Positions 1 through 10,085 are shown, numbered from the stretch's first letter. The stretch: DNA of 64,000 nucleotides from Brevibacterium ravenspurgense (GCF_001584615.1 NZ_LQQC01000010.1:496001-560000), one strand, 5' to 3'. A program made the numbers and translations. The notes: generated by a model not told the origin, from the sequence alone.

Positions 1-1686
1 GGTCGACTTGCCGGTCGGGTCGTCCGGGTTGGGGCGGGTCAGCTCGTCAACGAACGGACGGTGCAGGTCAGGCTGACCGTCGTGGTTCAGCGGCAGGCGG
101 CCGAAGTCGCGTTCGATCTCTTCGAAGCTGCCGTAGACGTCGATGCGGGGGTATTCGGGGTTGTCCGACTTCCATACCGGAACGGGGCTGCCCCAGAAGC
201 GGTTGCGCGTGATCGACCAGTCGCGGGCGTTTTCCAACCACTTGCCGAACTGGCCGTGCTTGACGTTGTCGGGCACCCAGTTGATGAGTTCATTGTTGGC
301 AAGCATCCGGTCTTTGAACTCGGTGACGCTGACGAACCACGAGGACACGCCCTTGTAGATGAGCGGATTGCGGCAGCGCCAGCAGTGTGGGTACGAGTGG
401 TTGTAGGTTTCGTGGCGAATCAGAACAGTTCCGTCAGTGACGGAACCGGTTTCGCCTTCACCGGCCGTGACGTTCTTGAGGTGGCGGATGATCTTGGGGT
501 TCGCGTCAAAGACGAGGTCGTCGACATAGTCGACTGCCGGCGCGGTGAAGCGGCCGTCGGGGCCGACCGGCATGACGGCTTCGATCCCTGCAGCCTGGGT
601 GACAACGTAGTCGTCCTCACCGAAGGCGCCGGCGGTGTGCACGAGTCCCGTACCGTCGCTCGTGGTGACGAAGTCGCCTTCGAGGATGCGGAAGGCGTTT
701 TCGTGGTCGGCAAAGTAGGCGAACGGCGGAGCGTAGGTGTGGCCGAGCAGATCTGCACCCTTGAGTTCGGCAACGACGGTCGGCTCTTCGCCGAGTTCGC
801 GGGCGTACGCAGCCAGGCGCTCCTTGGCGATGACGTAGCGTTCCGTGCTGCCGGTGGGGCCATCGGATTCGACGACGAGGTAGTCGATGTCCGCTCCGAC
901 GACGATCGCGAGGTTGGACGGAAGCGTCCACGGGGTGGTCGTCCAGATGAGGAAGCGGGCGTCTTTCAACGTGGAGTCAGCCAGCGGACCGGACGTGCAG
1001 CGCAGGCCGACGGTGACAGCCGGGTCCTGGCGGTCCTTGTAGACGTCGTCGTCCATGCGCAGTTCGTGGTTCGACAGCGGGGTTTCATCTGACCAGCAGT
1101 AGGGCAGCACGCGGAAGCCCTCGTAGATCAGCCCCTTGTCGTAGAGGGTCTTGAAGACCCACAGCACGGATTCCATGAACGTGGGGTTGAGCGTCTTGTA
1201 GTCGTTTTCAAAGTCGACCCAGCGGCCCATGCGGCCGACGTACTCTTCCCATTCGTCGGTGTACTTCAGCACCGATTCCCGTGCCGCGGCATTGAACTTG
1301 TCAATGCCCATCTCAAGGATTTCGTCCTTGGTCTTCAGCCCCAGCTGGCGCATGGCCTCAAGTTCTGCCGGCAGACCGTGGGTGTCCCAGCCGAAGCGGC
1401 GCTCGACGCGTTTGCCCCGCATGGTCTGGTAGCGCGGTACGACGTCTTTGACGTAGCTGGTCAGCAGGTGACCGTAGTGCGGCAGACCGTTTGCAAAAGG
1501 CGGGCCGTCGTAGAAGACGAACTCATTTTCGCCGTTCTTGCCGGCTTCGCGGTTGTCAATGGATTCCTGGAAGATGTTGTTGTCGTTCCAGAACTTCAGA
1601 ACGTCCTTTTCCAGCGCCGGGAAGTCGGGGCTGGAGGACATGCCGAAAGCAGAAGTCGTCTGCTTGGGATAGATGTTCTCAGTCAT
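1..1686 (-). CDS. ileS: isoleucyl-tRNA synthetase, N-terminal 562 residues (cut by window edge)
   Basis: Class Ia aminoacyl-tRNA synthetase charging tRNA-Ile in the cytoplasm. The ATG at 1686 opens [14 protein letters not shown], and the frame stays open to base 1, so the C-terminal half lies outside the window. The HIGH-type signature HYGHL is at residues 66-70, followed by [10 protein letters not shown] near 95-104, which is specific for the IleS/ValS/LeuS group. The editing (CP1) domain follows, with the [11 protein letters not shown] segment around residue 245. The KMSKS loop is not in the window. A T-box leader directly upstream confirms the Ile assignment. It is divergent from valS, with an SDR gene between them. 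Confidence 0.97.
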   Translation of the reverse strand, partial: MTENIYPKQTTSAFGMSSSPDFPALEKDVLKFWNDNNIFQESIDNREAGKNGENEFVFYDGPPFANGLPHYGHLLTSYVKDVVPRYQTMRGKRVERRFGWDTHGLPAELEAMRQLGLKTKDEILEMGIDKFNAAARESVLKYTDEWEEYVGRMGRWVDFENDYKTLNPTFMESVLWVFKTLYDKGLIYEGFRVLPYCWSDETPLSNHELRMDDDVYKDRQDPAVTVGLRCTSGPLADSTLKDARFLIWTTTPWTLPSNLAIVVGADIDYLVVESDGPTGSTERYVIAKERLAAYARELGEEPTVVAELKGADLLGHTYAPPFAYFADHENAFRILEGDFVTTSDGTGLVHTAGAFGEDDYVVTQAAGIEAVMPVGPDGRFTAPAVDYVDDLVFDANPKIIRHLKNVTAGEGETGSVTDGTVLIRHETYNHSYPHCWRCRNPLIYKGVSSWFVSVTEFKDRMLANNELINWVPDNVKHGQFGKWLENARDWSITRNRFWGSPVPVWKSDNPEYPRIDVYGSFEEIERDFGRLPLNHDGQPDLHRPFVDELTRPNPDDPTGKST

Positions 1687-1689
1687 GAG

Positions 1690-1927
1690 CGTCCTTTATT
1701 CGCGGGTCCGGCGGCACCGAACCCGTTTACGGTTTCATCCGTGCGAGGACGACTGCCCGAAGGCTGCCGCGGTACCACCCCGCTTATCCGCTGCCGCGGA
1801 TCGCTCAAAGGCTGTGACGGGCCCACCCGTCCGGTTCTACTGGGCCTGAAGGCTGACGAGGCGGAGCTCGCCAAAGTTTCACAGGCTTTTCTTCCGGATG
1901 CTCCCCGGTGATAGCCGGATCGACGCA
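1690..1927 (-). promoter_or_regulatory. T-box riboswitch controlling ileS
   Basis: Read on the minus strand, the leader carries the near-invariant T-box sequence GGGTGGTACCGCGG (1768-1781), which pairs with the uncharged tRNA 3' end. Further upstream, CTATCACCGGGGAGC holds an ATC (isoleucine) specifier triplet at 1910-1912. No T-tract terminator follows the T-box. Instead the sequence runs through a GC-rich potential hairpin to the ileS start. Actinobacterial ileS T-boxes are known to act by sequestering the ribosome binding site, so translational control is inferred. Confidence 0.93.
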
Positions 1928-1933
1928 GGTCTG

Positions 1934-1939
1934 ATCTTA
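1934..1939 (-). promoter_or_regulatory. -10 element of the ileS T-box transcript
   Basis: TAAGAT on the minus strand lies 7 nt before the expected 5' end of the T-box leader. No good -35 hexamer is visible 16-18 nt upstream, so this is a partial promoter match. Confidence 0.5.
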
Positions 1940-1967
1940 CCTCACCGCGGGAGCACCCGAAGGCTGG

Positions 1968-2720
1968 TCACAGCCCCGCGTTGCGCGCCACCTTGTGCTG
2001 GGCCGCCTGAGCGATGGGACGCAGCACCATCAGATCGACGTTGACGTGGTGGGGCCGGGTGAGGCTCCACACGACGGCGTCGGCGATGTCGTCTTCCGTC
2101 AGCGGGTTCTCAACACCCTCATAAACGGTGTCGGCGGCTTCCTGTGAGCCCATCCGCTTCAGCGAGAACTCCGGTGTCGCGACCATGCCCGGCGCGATCT
2201 CCATAACGCGCACCGGACGGCCCGCCAGTTCCAGGCGCAGGGTGCCGGCGATCGCGTGCACGCCGTGCTTGGAGGCCACATAGCCACCGCCGCCCTCGTA
2301 CTGGATGAGCCCTGCGGTTGAGCCCATGAGCAGAATATCGCCGCGCCCACTGGCCTGGAGCGCCGGCAAGAACGCACGGATGCTGCGCAGAATGCCGAGC
2401 ACGTTGATGTTGTATTCCTGCGCCCAGCTCTCCGGCGAGGCGTTCTCCACCCAGTCGTTGCCGATGGCCAGACCCGCGTTGGCCACAAGAGCGTGCACGG
2501 GACCTTCCTCGATGATCTGCTCGGCCGCCCGGGCAACCGAATCGTCGTCCGCGACATCGCACACCAGGTACTCACACCCGGTCTTCGCGGCAAGCTCCTT
2601 AAGCCGATCCTCCCGGCGAGCCAGAGCAACAACGCTCCAGCCGAGCTTCGTGAGCTTCTCCACGGTCGACGCGCCGATTCCTGAACTTGCTCCCGTAACA
2701 ACAGCACGCAGTTGAGTCAT
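1968..2720 (-). CDS. short-chain dehydrogenase/reductase (SDR family)
   Basis: A 250-residue NAD(P)-dependent oxidoreductase of the classical SDR family; the substrate is unknown. The start MTQLRAVVTGASSGIGAST places the Rossmann TGxxxGxG motif at residues 9-16. NAG (residue ~88) and the YxxxK catalytic pair (YVASK, about 150) are also present. The frame is open upstream to 3005, but the ATG at 2720 is chosen because GAGAGAGGAAG precedes it and the nucleotide-binding motif must be close to the N-terminus. Such proteins act on hydroxyl or keto groups of small metabolites (clavaldehyde dehydrogenase/YdfG-like). Nothing nearby indicates the substrate. It is divergent from valS. Confidence 0.9.
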   Translation of the reverse strand: MTQLRAVVTGASSGIGASTVEKLTKLGWSVVALARREDRLKELAAKTGCEYLVCDVADDDSVARAAEQIIEEGPVHALVANAGLAIGNDWVENASPESWAQEYNINVLGILRSIRAFLPALQASGRGDILLMGSTAGLIQYEGGGGYVASKHGVHAIAGTLRLELAGRPVRVMEIAPGMVATPEFSLKRMGSQEAADTVYEGVENPLTEDDIADAVVWSLTRPHHVNVDLMVLRPIAQAAQHKVARNAGL

Positions 2721-2868
2721 AGCTTCCTCTCTCAGATCCCGGCCCATCAGGGCCCTCCGATCACTGTAGTTGAGAAAAGGTGCCCGGCACCTCCAAAGAC
2801 GAGCTCCGCCTCGTGCCCCGGAAACCGGGCCGGAACACGCCCCGGCTTTCCTCCCCGCCGCAGTCTGG

Positions 2869-2874
2869 GACAAT
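2869..2874 (+). promoter_or_regulatory. -10 element for leaderless valS transcript
   Basis: GACAAT with the extended TGG directly before it, separated from the valS ATG by only 6 nt (GACGCT). This spacing would put the transcription start on or next to the A of the start codon. Confidence 0.5.
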
Positions 2875-2880
2875 GACGCT

Positions 2881-5535
2881 ATGGATTTTGGTTCTCGCAC
2901 ACATGACTCGGTGCATCTGCCTGACAAGCCCGCCCTCGAAGGTCTCCAGGAAAAGTGGGACGCACGCTGGACGGAAGAGCAAACATACGCCTTTGACCGC
3001 GACACAACGCGCGACGAGGTCTACTCGATCGACACTCCCCCGCCGACGGCGTCGGGATCACTGCACGTCGGCCACGTCTTCTCCTACACCCAGACGGACG
3101 TCCTGGCCCGCTACAAGCGGATGACCGGCAAAAACGTCTTCTACCCGCTGGGCTGGGACGACAACGGCCTGCCCACAGAACGCCGCGTGCAGAACTACTA
3201 TGGCGTCACCTGCGACCCGTCCCTGCCGTACGAGGGCGACGACTTCGAACTGCCCACCAAGGTCCCGCGCAACCCGCGCGACTTCAAGCACGTATCGCGC
3301 CAGAAGTTCATCGAACTGTGCCTCGAACTGTCCGGCGAAGACGAAAAGATCTTCGAAGACCTCTTCCGCAAGGTCGGGCTCTCGGTCGACTGGAAGCACT
3401 CCTACCGGACGATCGACGATCATTCCCGCGAAGTCTCGCAGAGGGCGTTTCTCGATGAGCTCTCCCGCGGCCAGGCCTACTCGCAGGATGCCCCCACCAT
3501 GTGGGACGTCACCTTCGGCACCGCCGTCGCCCAGGCTGAACTCGAAGACCGCGAACGCGAAGGCGCCTACCACAAGGTGACGTTCTTCCCCGCGGGATCC
3601 GACGGCCTTGCAGACACCGCGGCAGAGCCGATTGTCATTCTCACGTCACGTCCCGAACTCATCCCCGCCGTGGTCGCGCTCGTCGCCCACCCGGATGACG
3701 AGCGCTACCAGGGCAAGTTCGGCACGAAGTACGTGTCGCCCATCTTCGGTGTCGAAGTCGAAGTCCGCGCCCACGAACTCGCCCAGTCGGACAAGGGCAC
3801 CGGCATTGCGATGGTGTGTACGTTCGGTGACCTCACCGACGTCACTTGGTGGCGCGAACTCGAACTGCCGCTGCGCGCCGTGGTCAACCGCGCCGGCCGC
3901 CTCGAACTGGAAACCCCCGAGTGGATTTCGGGGTCTGCCAAGGCCGACGCTGCCGAGCAGTACCAGAAGCTCGCCGGTATGACGACCTTCACGGCGCGCA
4001 AGACGATCGTCGAACTGCTCGAAGAGTCCGGCGACCTCATCGAACCTCCGCAGCCGATCACCCACCCCGTGCCGTTCTACGAGCGCGGCGAAAAGCCGCT
4101 CGAAGTCGTCACCAGCCGCCAGTGGTACATCCGCAACGGCGGTCGTTCAGCCGAGCTGCGCGACGACCTCATCGCGCGCGGCCGCGAACTTCAGTGGCTG
4201 CCGGGCTTCATGCGAGCCCGCTACGAAAACTGGGTCGAAGGCCTCAACGGCGACTGGCTGGTGTCCCGTCAGCGCTACTTCGGTGTGCCCATCCCGCTGT
4301 GGTACCGCCTCGATGCCGAGGGCAACCCCGACTACGACAACCCGATTGTCCCCAGTTCGGAGTCCCTGCCGGTCGACCCGCTGCAGGACACGCCTGACGG
4401 CTTCACCGCTGACCAGCGCAACCAGCCCGGCGGCTTCATGGGCGAACCGGACGTTCTCGACACGTGGGCCACGTCCTCGCTGACCCCGCAGATCGTCGGC
4501 GGCTGGAGCACCGACGACGACCTCTTCAGCAAGGTCTTCCCATTCGACCTGCGTCCGCAGGGCCACGACATCATCCGCACGTGGCTGTTCTCCACGGTTG
4601 TGCGCGCCAATGCGCTCAACAACTCCGTTCCGTGGTCGCACACCGCCCTGTCCGGCTGGATCCTCGACCCCGACCGCAAGAAGATGTCGAAGTCGAAGGG
4701 CAACGTTGTTGTGCCCTCGGACATCCTGGCGGAAAACAAGCCGGGATTCGGCCCTGACGCTGTTCGCTACTGGGCATCCTCTGCACGCTTGGGCGTTGAC
4801 ACCGCCTACGACGTGTCCCAGATGCAGATCGGTCGCCGCTTGGCCATGAAGATCCTCAACGCCTCGAAGTTCGCCCTGGCTCAGGGTGTCCACGCGGGCC
4901 ACGTGGGTCAGCTCGACGCTGTCATCAACCCGCTGGACAAAGCCCTGCTGACGGCCCTGTCGACAACCGTCGAAAAGGCCGGCAAGTTCTTCGAGGACTA
5001 CGACTACGCTCACGCCCTCATGGAGGCCGAGTCCTTCTTCTGGGAGTTCACGGATGACTACGTTGAGCTCATCAAGGACCGCTCCTACGGTGCGGCCGGC
5101 GAAGAACAGCAGCTGTCAGCGCACGTCACCCTGGCAACAGCTCTGGAAACATCGCTGCGCCTATTTGCGCCCTTCATGCCGTTTGTGACGGAAGAGGTGT
5201 GGAGCTGGTGGCAGGAAGGCTCCGTCCACGCGCAGGCATGGCCTGCCGCCGGCAGCATTCCGGCACAGGATGTCCCGGCTGAGTTCCTCGAAACGGTGTC
5301 ACAGGCGCTCTCAGAGATCCGCCGGACCAAGACCGAGGCCAAGGTGTCCCAGCGCACCGAGGTCGTGAAAGCCACGCTGCGCGCATCGCAGGCTGATATT
5401 GACACGATCGCGGCCGCACAGAGCGACCTGCAGGCCGCCGGCAGGGTAACTGAGCTCGTTCTTGACGTCGACGCGGAGGCGGAAGGCCCGCGTGTTGCCG
5501 ATGTCGAGTTCGCACCGACCGAAGACAAAAAGTAA
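2881..5535 (+). CDS. valS: valyl-tRNA synthetase, archaeal-like lineage
   Basis: Charges tRNA-Val. The protein is 884 residues if it starts at the ATG at 2881 (MDFGSRTHDSV). The open frame extends to 2770, but that N-terminus has no family similarity. HVGH (HIGH motif) is at 62-65 and KMSKS at 601-605. The segment GWDDNGLPTERRVQNYYGV and the acidic stretch after it mark the ValS form shared by archaea, Rickettsia and some Actinobacteria such as bifidobacteria, rather than the E. coli type. No Shine-Dalgarno sequence is present. Instead TGGGACAAT, an extended -10, ends 6 nt before the ATG, suggesting a leaderless mRNA. A strong hairpin terminator follows the stop. Confidence 0.96.
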   Translation: MDFGSRTHDSVHLPDKPALEGLQEKWDARWTEEQTYAFDRDTTRDEVYSIDTPPPTASGSLHVGHVFSYTQTDVLARYKRMTGKNVFYPLGWDDNGLPTERRVQNYYGVTCDPSLPYEGDDFELPTKVPRNPRDFKHVSRQKFIELCLELSGEDEKIFEDLFRKVGLSVDWKHSYRTIDDHSREVSQRAFLDELSRGQAYSQDAPTMWDVTFGTAVAQAELEDREREGAYHKVTFFPAGSDGLADTAAEPIVILTSRPELIPAVVALVAHPDDERYQGKFGTKYVSPIFGVEVEVRAHELAQSDKGTGIAMVCTFGDLTDVTWWRELELPLRAVVNRAGRLELETPEWISGSAKADAAEQYQKLAGMTTFTARKTIVELLEESGDLIEPPQPITHPVPFYERGEKPLEVVTSRQWYIRNGGRSAELRDDLIARGRELQWLPGFMRARYENWVEGLNGDWLVSRQRYFGVPIPLWYRLDAEGNPDYDNPIVPSSESLPVDPLQDTPDGFTADQRNQPGGFMGEPDVLDTWATSSLTPQIVGGWSTDDDLFSKVFPFDLRPQGHDIIRTWLFSTVVRANALNNSVPWSHTALSGWILDPDRKKMSKSKGNVVVPSDILAENKPGFGPDAVRYWASSARLGVDTAYDVSQMQIGRRLAMKILNASKFALAQGVHAGHVGQLDAVINPLDKALLTALSTTVEKAGKFFEDYDYAHALMEAESFFWEFTDDYVELIKDRSYGAAGEEQQLSAHVTLATALETSLRLFAPFMPFVTEEVWSWWQEGSVHAQAWPAAGSIPAQDVPAEFLETVSQALSEIRRTKTEAKVSQRTEVVKATLRASQADIDTIAAAQSDLQAAGRVTELVLDVDAEAEGPRVADVEFAPTEDKK

Positions 5536-5551
5536 CAGCTTCTGAAAGCAC

Positions 5552-5585
5552 AGAGCGCGCCGCTTGAAGCGGCGCGCTCTTGCAT
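5552..5585 (+). terminator. intrinsic terminator after valS
   Basis: A 14-bp perfect stem, AGAGCGCGCCGCTT with its complement and a two-base loop, starts 17 nt after the valS stop. A second small hairpin (GCGGGC..GCCCGC) follows. It lies between convergent valS and clpX and may work on both strands. Confidence 0.75.
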
Positions 5586-5635
5586 TTGCGGGCTTTAAGC
5601 CCGCGGGCGATCAGCTGCGCAGGCGATAAACGCGG

Positions 5636-6907
5636 TTACGCGGTCTTCTTGCGCTGTTGGCCCGTCTGCTTGTGCGGAACCAGCGTTGGTGCCGCGTTTT
5701 CCTCTACGGTTTCGCGGGTCACAAGCACCTTGGCGATGTCATCGCGGCTGGGAAGGTCGAACATGACCGGCTGCAGGACTTCTTCCATGATGGAGCGCAG
5801 TCCTCGCGCGCCCGTCCCCCGCAGAAGAGCGAGATCCGCAATGGACTCCAGAGCTTCGCGCGAGAACTCGAGTTCGACGCCGTCGTAGGCGAACATCGCC
5901 TGATACTGCTTGACGAGAGCGTTCTTCGGCTCGGAAAGGATGGTGACGAGAGATTCGCGGTCGAGGTCGCCGACAGCGGTCAGCACGGGCAGACGGCCAA
6001 TGAACTCCGGGATGAGACCAAACTTCAGCAGGTCTTCCGGCTGCATTTCTGCGTACAGATCGATTTCGTCGTCCTTGGAGTGGATCGGCGCTCCAAAGCC
6101 CACCCCGTGTCGGCCCTTGCGTGCCGCCACGATTTCCTCCATCCCGGCGAAAGCACCGGCGACGATGAACAGGACGTTCGTCGTGTCGATTTGAATGAAG
6201 TCCTGCTGGGGGTGCTTGCGCCCTCCCTGCGGAGGAACAGAGGCGACAGTTCCTTCGAGGATCTTCAGCAGGGCCTGCTGGACGCCCTCACCGGAAACAT
6301 CGCGGGTGATCGATGGGTTTTCTGACTTGCGCGAAATCTTGTCGATTTCGTCGATGTAGATAATGCCCTTCTGCGCCCGCTCAACATCGAAGTCAGCCGC
6401 TTGGATGAGCTTAAGAAGTATGTTTTCGACGTCCTCGCCGACATAGCCGGCTTCCGTCAGAGCCGTGGCGTCGGCAACTGCAAACGGGACGTTGAGCATG
6501 CGCGCAAGCGTCTGCGCCAGGTAGGTTTTGCCGGAACCGGTGGGCCCCACCATCAGGATGTTCGACTTGGCGATCTCCACGCCGTCGTCTTTGCCCTTGC
6601 CGTCTTCCAAAGCGTTGATCCGCTTGTAGTGGTTGTAGACGGCAACAGCCAGTGACCGCTTAGCGGCATCTTGGCCGACGACGTACTCATCCAGGTGGCT
6701 GTAGATTTCCTGCGGTTTGGGAAGTTCGAGCTTCTCCGCAGGAGCGTCGGGCTGACCGAGCTCTTCTTCGATGATCTCGTTGCACAGGCCAATGCATTCG
6801 TCGCAGATGTAGACGCCTGGCCCGGCGATGAGCTTGCGGACCTGCTTCTGCGATTTGCCGCAGAAGTTGCACTTGAGGAGCTCTGCGCCCTCACTGCTGC
6901 GAGCCAT
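5636..6907 (-). CDS. clpX: ATP-dependent Clp protease ATP-binding subunit ClpX
   Basis: AAA+ unfoldase that feeds substrates to ClpP; 423 residues, normal for the family. The N-terminal zinc-binding domain has Cys13, Cys16, Cys35 and Cys38. Walker A GPTGSGKT is at 121-128, and Walker B ([10 protein letters not shown]) lies near residue 190. The adaptor/substrate loop GYVGEDVE (near 150) and the sensor-2 arginine region near [10 protein letters not shown] are also seen. It lies directly downstream of clpP1-clpP2 in the same orientation, separated by about 210 nt with a terminator-like hairpin, so it probably has its own promoter. Confidence 0.98.
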   Translation of the reverse strand: MARSSEGAELLKCNFCGKSQKQVRKLIAGPGVYICDECIGLCNEIIEEELGQPDAPAEKLELPKPQEIYSHLDEYVVGQDAAKRSLAVAVYNHYKRINALEDGKGKDDGVEIAKSNILMVGPTGSGKTYLAQTLARMLNVPFAVADATALTEAGYVGEDVENILLKLIQAADFDVERAQKGIIYIDEIDKISRKSENPSITRDVSGEGVQQALLKILEGTVASVPPQGGRKHPQQDFIQIDTTNVLFIVAGAFAGMEEIVAARKGRHGVGFGAPIHSKDDEIDLYAEMQPEDLLKFGLIPEFIGRLPVLTAVGDLDRESLVTILSEPKNALVKQYQAMFAYDGVELEFSREALESIADLALLRGTGARGLRSIMEEVLQPVMFDLPSRDDIAKVLVTRETVEENAAPTLVPHKQTGQQRKKTA

Positions 6908-7051
6908 TCACACTGCCTTTCGCACCCGGGTCAGCCGGGAAGATCAGATTTCTGTACTTAGCCGAGTCTTTCACACTGGGCTGACATGCGCGTTGACTTC
7001 TGTCGCGTGTCTGCTTGAGACCCGATGCGCTGGGCCACAGACGCCCACTGC

Positions 7052-7083
7052 AAAGGGCCGCCGGAGTGTTCCGACGGCCCTTC
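7052..7083 (-). terminator. terminator after clpP1-clpP2
   Basis: An inverted repeat GGGCCGCCGGA/TCCGACGGCCC with one mismatch; its minus-strand 3' side runs into CCCTTTG. It lies between clpP2 and clpX. Confidence 0.6.
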
Positions 7084-7116
7084 GATGCACTGGGGTGCGT
7101 GCTCAGACTGACTGTG

Positions 7117-7782
7117 TCAGTTGACGCCCTTGCGCGAGGTGAGCACCTGGTCGACCAGGCCGTATTCCTTGGCCTCTTCGGCCGTGAGGAACAGGTCGCG
7201 TTCGATGTCGGTGTTGACCTTTGCTGCGTCCTGCCCGGTGTGCTTGGCCAGAGTGTTTTCCAGCCATGCGCGCATGCGCAGGACCTCGTTGGCCTGGATT
7301 TCGATGTCCGAGGCCTGTCCCTGTCCGCCGCCCTGCATGGCGGGCTGGTGGATGAGAACACGAGCGTTCGGCAGTGCAAGGCGCTTGCCGGGGGTGCCGG
7401 CAGCCAGCAGAACGGCGGCAGCAGAGGCCGCCTGTCCCAGGCAGACGGTCTGGATTTGCGGCTTGATGTACTGCATCGTGTCGTAGATGGCCGTCAGCGC
7501 GGTGAATGAACCGCCGGGCGAGTTGATGTACAGCGTGATGTCGCGGTCGGGGTCCTGCGCTTCCAGCACCAGGAGCTGTGCCATGACGTCATCGGCCGAG
7601 GTGTCGTCCACCTGAACGCCGAGGAAGATCACGCGGTCGTCAAACAGCTTGGTGTACGGGTCCTGCCGCTTGAAGCCGTAGGGGGTGCGCTCTTCGAACT
7701 GGGGCATGACGTACCGCGAGTTCGGCATGTTGCCGGCGGTTCCGCCGTAGTATCCGGCACCGCCGGTGTAGAGATCAGCCAT
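7117..7782 (-). CDS. clpP2: ATP-dependent Clp protease proteolytic subunit ClpP2
   Basis: Serine peptidase subunit of the Clp protease, 221 residues. The catalytic triad is Ser120 (GQAASAAA), His145 (LIHQPA) and Asp196 (ERDLF). The extended N-terminus with [21 protein letters not shown] is typical of the actinobacterial ClpP2 paralogue, which forms a mixed tetradecamer with ClpP1 and docks the ATPase. A GGAGG ribosome binding site precedes the ATG. The gene is 22 nt downstream of clpP1. Confidence 0.96.
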   Translation of the reverse strand: MADLYTGGAGYYGGTAGNMPNSRYVMPQFEERTPYGFKRQDPYTKLFDDRVIFLGVQVDDTSADDVMAQLLVLEAQDPDRDITLYINSPGGSFTALTAIYDTMQYIKPQIQTVCLGQAASAAAVLLAAGTPGKRLALPNARVLIHQPAMQGGGQGQASDIEIQANEVLRMRAWLENTLAKHTGQDAAKVNTDIERDLFLTAEEAKEYGLVDQVLTSRKGVN

Positions 7783-7804
7783 TTGTCCTCCTTGGGAATG
7801 CGGT

Positions 7805-8419
7805 TCAGCGGCCGTCCGGCACGTCAGCGGCGTGGGTGACGACCTTGTCGATGAAGCCGTAGTCCAGGGCCTCGTCTGCGGTGAACCAGTGGTCGCGGTC
7901 GTTGTCCCTGAGGATCTGCTCGAGCGACTTGCCGGTCTGCTCGGCTGTCAGTTCGGCCATCTGCTTCTTCATGTGCAGGATGAGCTCCGCCTGGATCTTG
8001 ATATCCGTGGCGGTGCCGCCGATGCCGCCGAGCGGCTGGTGCATGAGGATGCGCGCGTGCGGGGTGGCAAAGCGCTTGCCCTTAGCACCCGAGGACAGCA
8101 GGAACTGGCCCATGGAGGCGGCCATGCCCATTGCGACGGTGCCCACGTCGGGCTTGATGTACTGCATGGTGTCGTAGATGGCCATGCCCGCCGTGACGGA
8201 ACCGCCCGGCGAATTGATGTACAGCCAGATGTCACGGTCGGGGTCTTCCGCGGCAAGCAGCATCATCTGGGCGCAGATGCGGTTGGCGTTGGAGTCGCGG
8301 ACTTCCGAGCCGAGCCAGATGATCCGCTCTTTCAGCAGGCGGTTGAAGATGTGGTCATCCAAACCCATGCCCGCCGTGCCCTCAGAGGCGACCGGCGTGG
8401 TCAGTTCGTGTTTGCTCAC
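7805..8419 (-). CDS. clpP1: ATP-dependent Clp protease proteolytic subunit ClpP1
   Basis: A 204-residue Clp peptidase subunit and first gene of the clpP1-clpP2 pair. The triad is Ser102 (MGMAASMGQ), His127 (LMHQPLG) and Asp176 (DNDRDHWF). Translation starts at a GTG (8419) with AGGAG upstream. Two co-transcribed ClpP paralogues are characteristic of Actinobacteria, where both are needed for an active, heteromeric protease. Confidence 0.96.
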   Translation of the reverse strand: MSKHELTTPVASEGTAGMGLDDHIFNRLLKERIIWLGSEVRDSNANRICAQMMLLAAEDPDRDIWLYINSPGGSVTAGMAIYDTMQYIKPDVGTVAMGMAASMGQFLLSSGAKGKRFATPHARILMHQPLGGIGGTATDIKIQAELILHMKKQMAELTAEQTGKSLEQILRDNDRDHWFTADEALDYGFIDKVVTHAADVPDGR

Positions 8420-8598
8420 AAGTTTCTCCTGTGGGTTGATTTCTCTTGACCCTAACCGGCAAAGCCCGACTTTTAATCCACCCCTGCCGGTTGTTCGCCA
8501 TGAGCGTGAAAACCTGCTCGGCCAAAGGAGCGGCCCAGGGTGCTCTGCACTGAGGGTTCGGGCGGGGTCGCTGCTCTTCCGGGGTGGCCCAAAACAAA

Positions 8599-8635
8599 AG
8601 CAGACGAGGCGGAGGTAACCTCCGCCTCGTCTGCT
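8599..8635 (-). terminator. intrinsic terminator after tig
   Basis: A perfect 17-bp palindromic stem, AGCAGACGAGGCGGAGG and its complement with a 3-nt loop. On the minus strand it is followed by TTTTGTTTTG, a classical U-rich tail. It separates tig from clpP1. Confidence 0.9.
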
Positions 8636-8659
8636 CAGCCTGCTTTCGCAGGGGAAGAA

Positions 8660-9979
8660 TCAGTCTTCCGAAGCTTCGTCTTCGGCTTCCTCTGCTTCTT
8701 CCGAACCGGTGGTGAACGCGGTCATGTCGATGACCTCACCGTTGGTGTCCTTGACGACTGCTTCGGCGAGAACAGCAGCGAGAGCCTTGCGGCGGCCGAC
8801 TTCACCGGCGACAGCGCCGACCTGACCGGACTGGTCCAGTGCCTGCGCGAAGTCGTTAGGGTTCATGCCGTACTGCTGAGCGGAGGTGATGATGTACTCG
8901 ATGAGTTCGGGCTGGGTGACCTCGATCTCTTCCTTCGCCTGCACCTTGTCCAGAATGAACTGCGCGCGCAGCTGCTTTTCGGTCTGCTCGCGGACCTCTG
9001 CACCGTGCTCTTCGTCGTCTTCGCGGCCTTCGCCTTCGAGGTGGCGCTTGACTTCCTCTTCAACAACGCGCGACGGGACGGGCAGGTCGAGCTTCTCAAT
9101 GAGCAGTTCGAGAACCTTGTCGCGAGCCTCGACACCCTGCTGCAGTTCCTTGTTGGACTTGGCCTGGGTCTTGAGGTCTTCCTTGAGTTCGTCAATCGTG
9201 TCGAACTCGGAGGCAAGCTGGGCGAAGTCGTCGTCAGCTTCGGGCAGTTCGCGTTCCTTGACGGCGGTGAGCTTGATGGTCACCTGAGCGTCTTCGCCTT
9301 CGTGCTCCCCACCTGCGAGCTTCGTTTCGAAGGTGGTCTCTTCGTCAGCCGACAGGCCTTCGAGGGCTTCGTCCATGCCGTCGAGCATGGTGCCTGCACC
9401 CACCTGGTACGAAATGTCAGAAGCCGAGTCGATCTCTTCGTCGTCGATCTTCGCGGTCAGGTCGAGGGTGACGAAGTCGTCCTTCTTTGCAGGACGGTCA
9501 ACGGACTTGAGCGAACCGAAGCGGCTGCGCAGGTCATCGAGTTCCTTTTCGACGTCTTCATCCGTGACTTCGAGCGGCTCGACTTCGACTTCGAGGCTCG
9601 AGTATTCGGGCAGTTCGAATTCCGGCACGGCGTCGACTTCAACGGTGAAGGTGAGGTCGCCTTCTTCCTTGCCGTCAAGGCCCGGCATTTCGAGGTCTTC
9701 GATTTCCGGGGTGCCCAGGGGCTGGATGTCGTTGTCGGCAATTGCCTGGCGGAAGAAACCGTCGAGGCTGTTGTTGACAGCCTCCTGGATGACAGCAGCG
9801 CGACCGACACGCTGGTCGATGATGCGCGCGGGGACTTTGCCGCGGCGGAAGCCGGGAACGGCGATCTGCTTTGCGATCTCTTTGTATGCCTCGTCGACGC
9901 TCGGCTTGAGATCGGCGTAAGGCGCTTCGATGCTGAGCTTCACCCGAGTGGGTTCAATGCGTTCGACGGAGCTCTTCAC
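8660..9979 (-). CDS. tig: trigger factor (ribosome-associated peptidyl-prolyl isomerase)
   Basis: Chaperone at the ribosome exit tunnel, 439 residues. The N-terminal ribosome-binding domain carries the signature GFRRGKVPARI (about 43-53). The FKBP-like PPIase domain occupies roughly 150-245, and the helical C-terminal chaperone domain follows. The tail is very acidic and low complexity (EEAEEAEDEASED), a common actinobacterial extension. The start is a GTG at 9979 (MKSSVERIEPTRV) preceded by AGAGG. The order tig-clpP1-clpP2-clpX is widely conserved. Confidence 0.97.
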   Translation of the reverse strand: MKSSVERIEPTRVKLSIEAPYADLKPSVDEAYKEIAKQIAVPGFRRGKVPARIIDQRVGRAAVIQEAVNNSLDGFFRQAIADNDIQPLGTPEIEDLEMPGLDGKEEGDLTFTVEVDAVPEFELPEYSSLEVEVEPLEVTDEDVEKELDDLRSRFGSLKSVDRPAKKDDFVTLDLTAKIDDEEIDSASDISYQVGAGTMLDGMDEALEGLSADEETTFETKLAGGEHEGEDAQVTIKLTAVKERELPEADDDFAQLASEFDTIDELKEDLKTQAKSNKELQQGVEARDKVLELLIEKLDLPVPSRVVEEEVKRHLEGEGREDDEEHGAEVREQTEKQLRAQFILDKVQAKEEIEVTQPELIEYIITSAQQYGMNPNDFAQALDQSGQVGAVAGEVGRRKALAAVLAEAVVKDTNGEVIDMTAFTTGSEEAEEAEDEASED

Positions 9980-10085
9980 TGTCTACCTCTTCAAATTGAC
10001 TAACGGGAACGTCGCCAGAGTGCCGACACGCCGAAGGGCAACTTCCTCAGACATGCGCGACTGTGCTGACGACACACAGCGCTCT

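Noticed and set aside
61-1092. A 343-codon plus-strand frame at the left edge
   Set aside because: It lies antisense to ileS, whose N-terminal half reads through continuously on the minus strand to base 1.
2770-2880. Upstream extension of valS to 2770
   Set aside because: The extra 37 residues are Arg/Pro-rich, show no ValS similarity, and a promoter-like -10 lies immediately before the ATG at 2881.
5588-5604. Second small hairpin after valS as a separate regulatory element
   Set aside because: It is short and adjacent to the main terminator; no independent evidence for another function.
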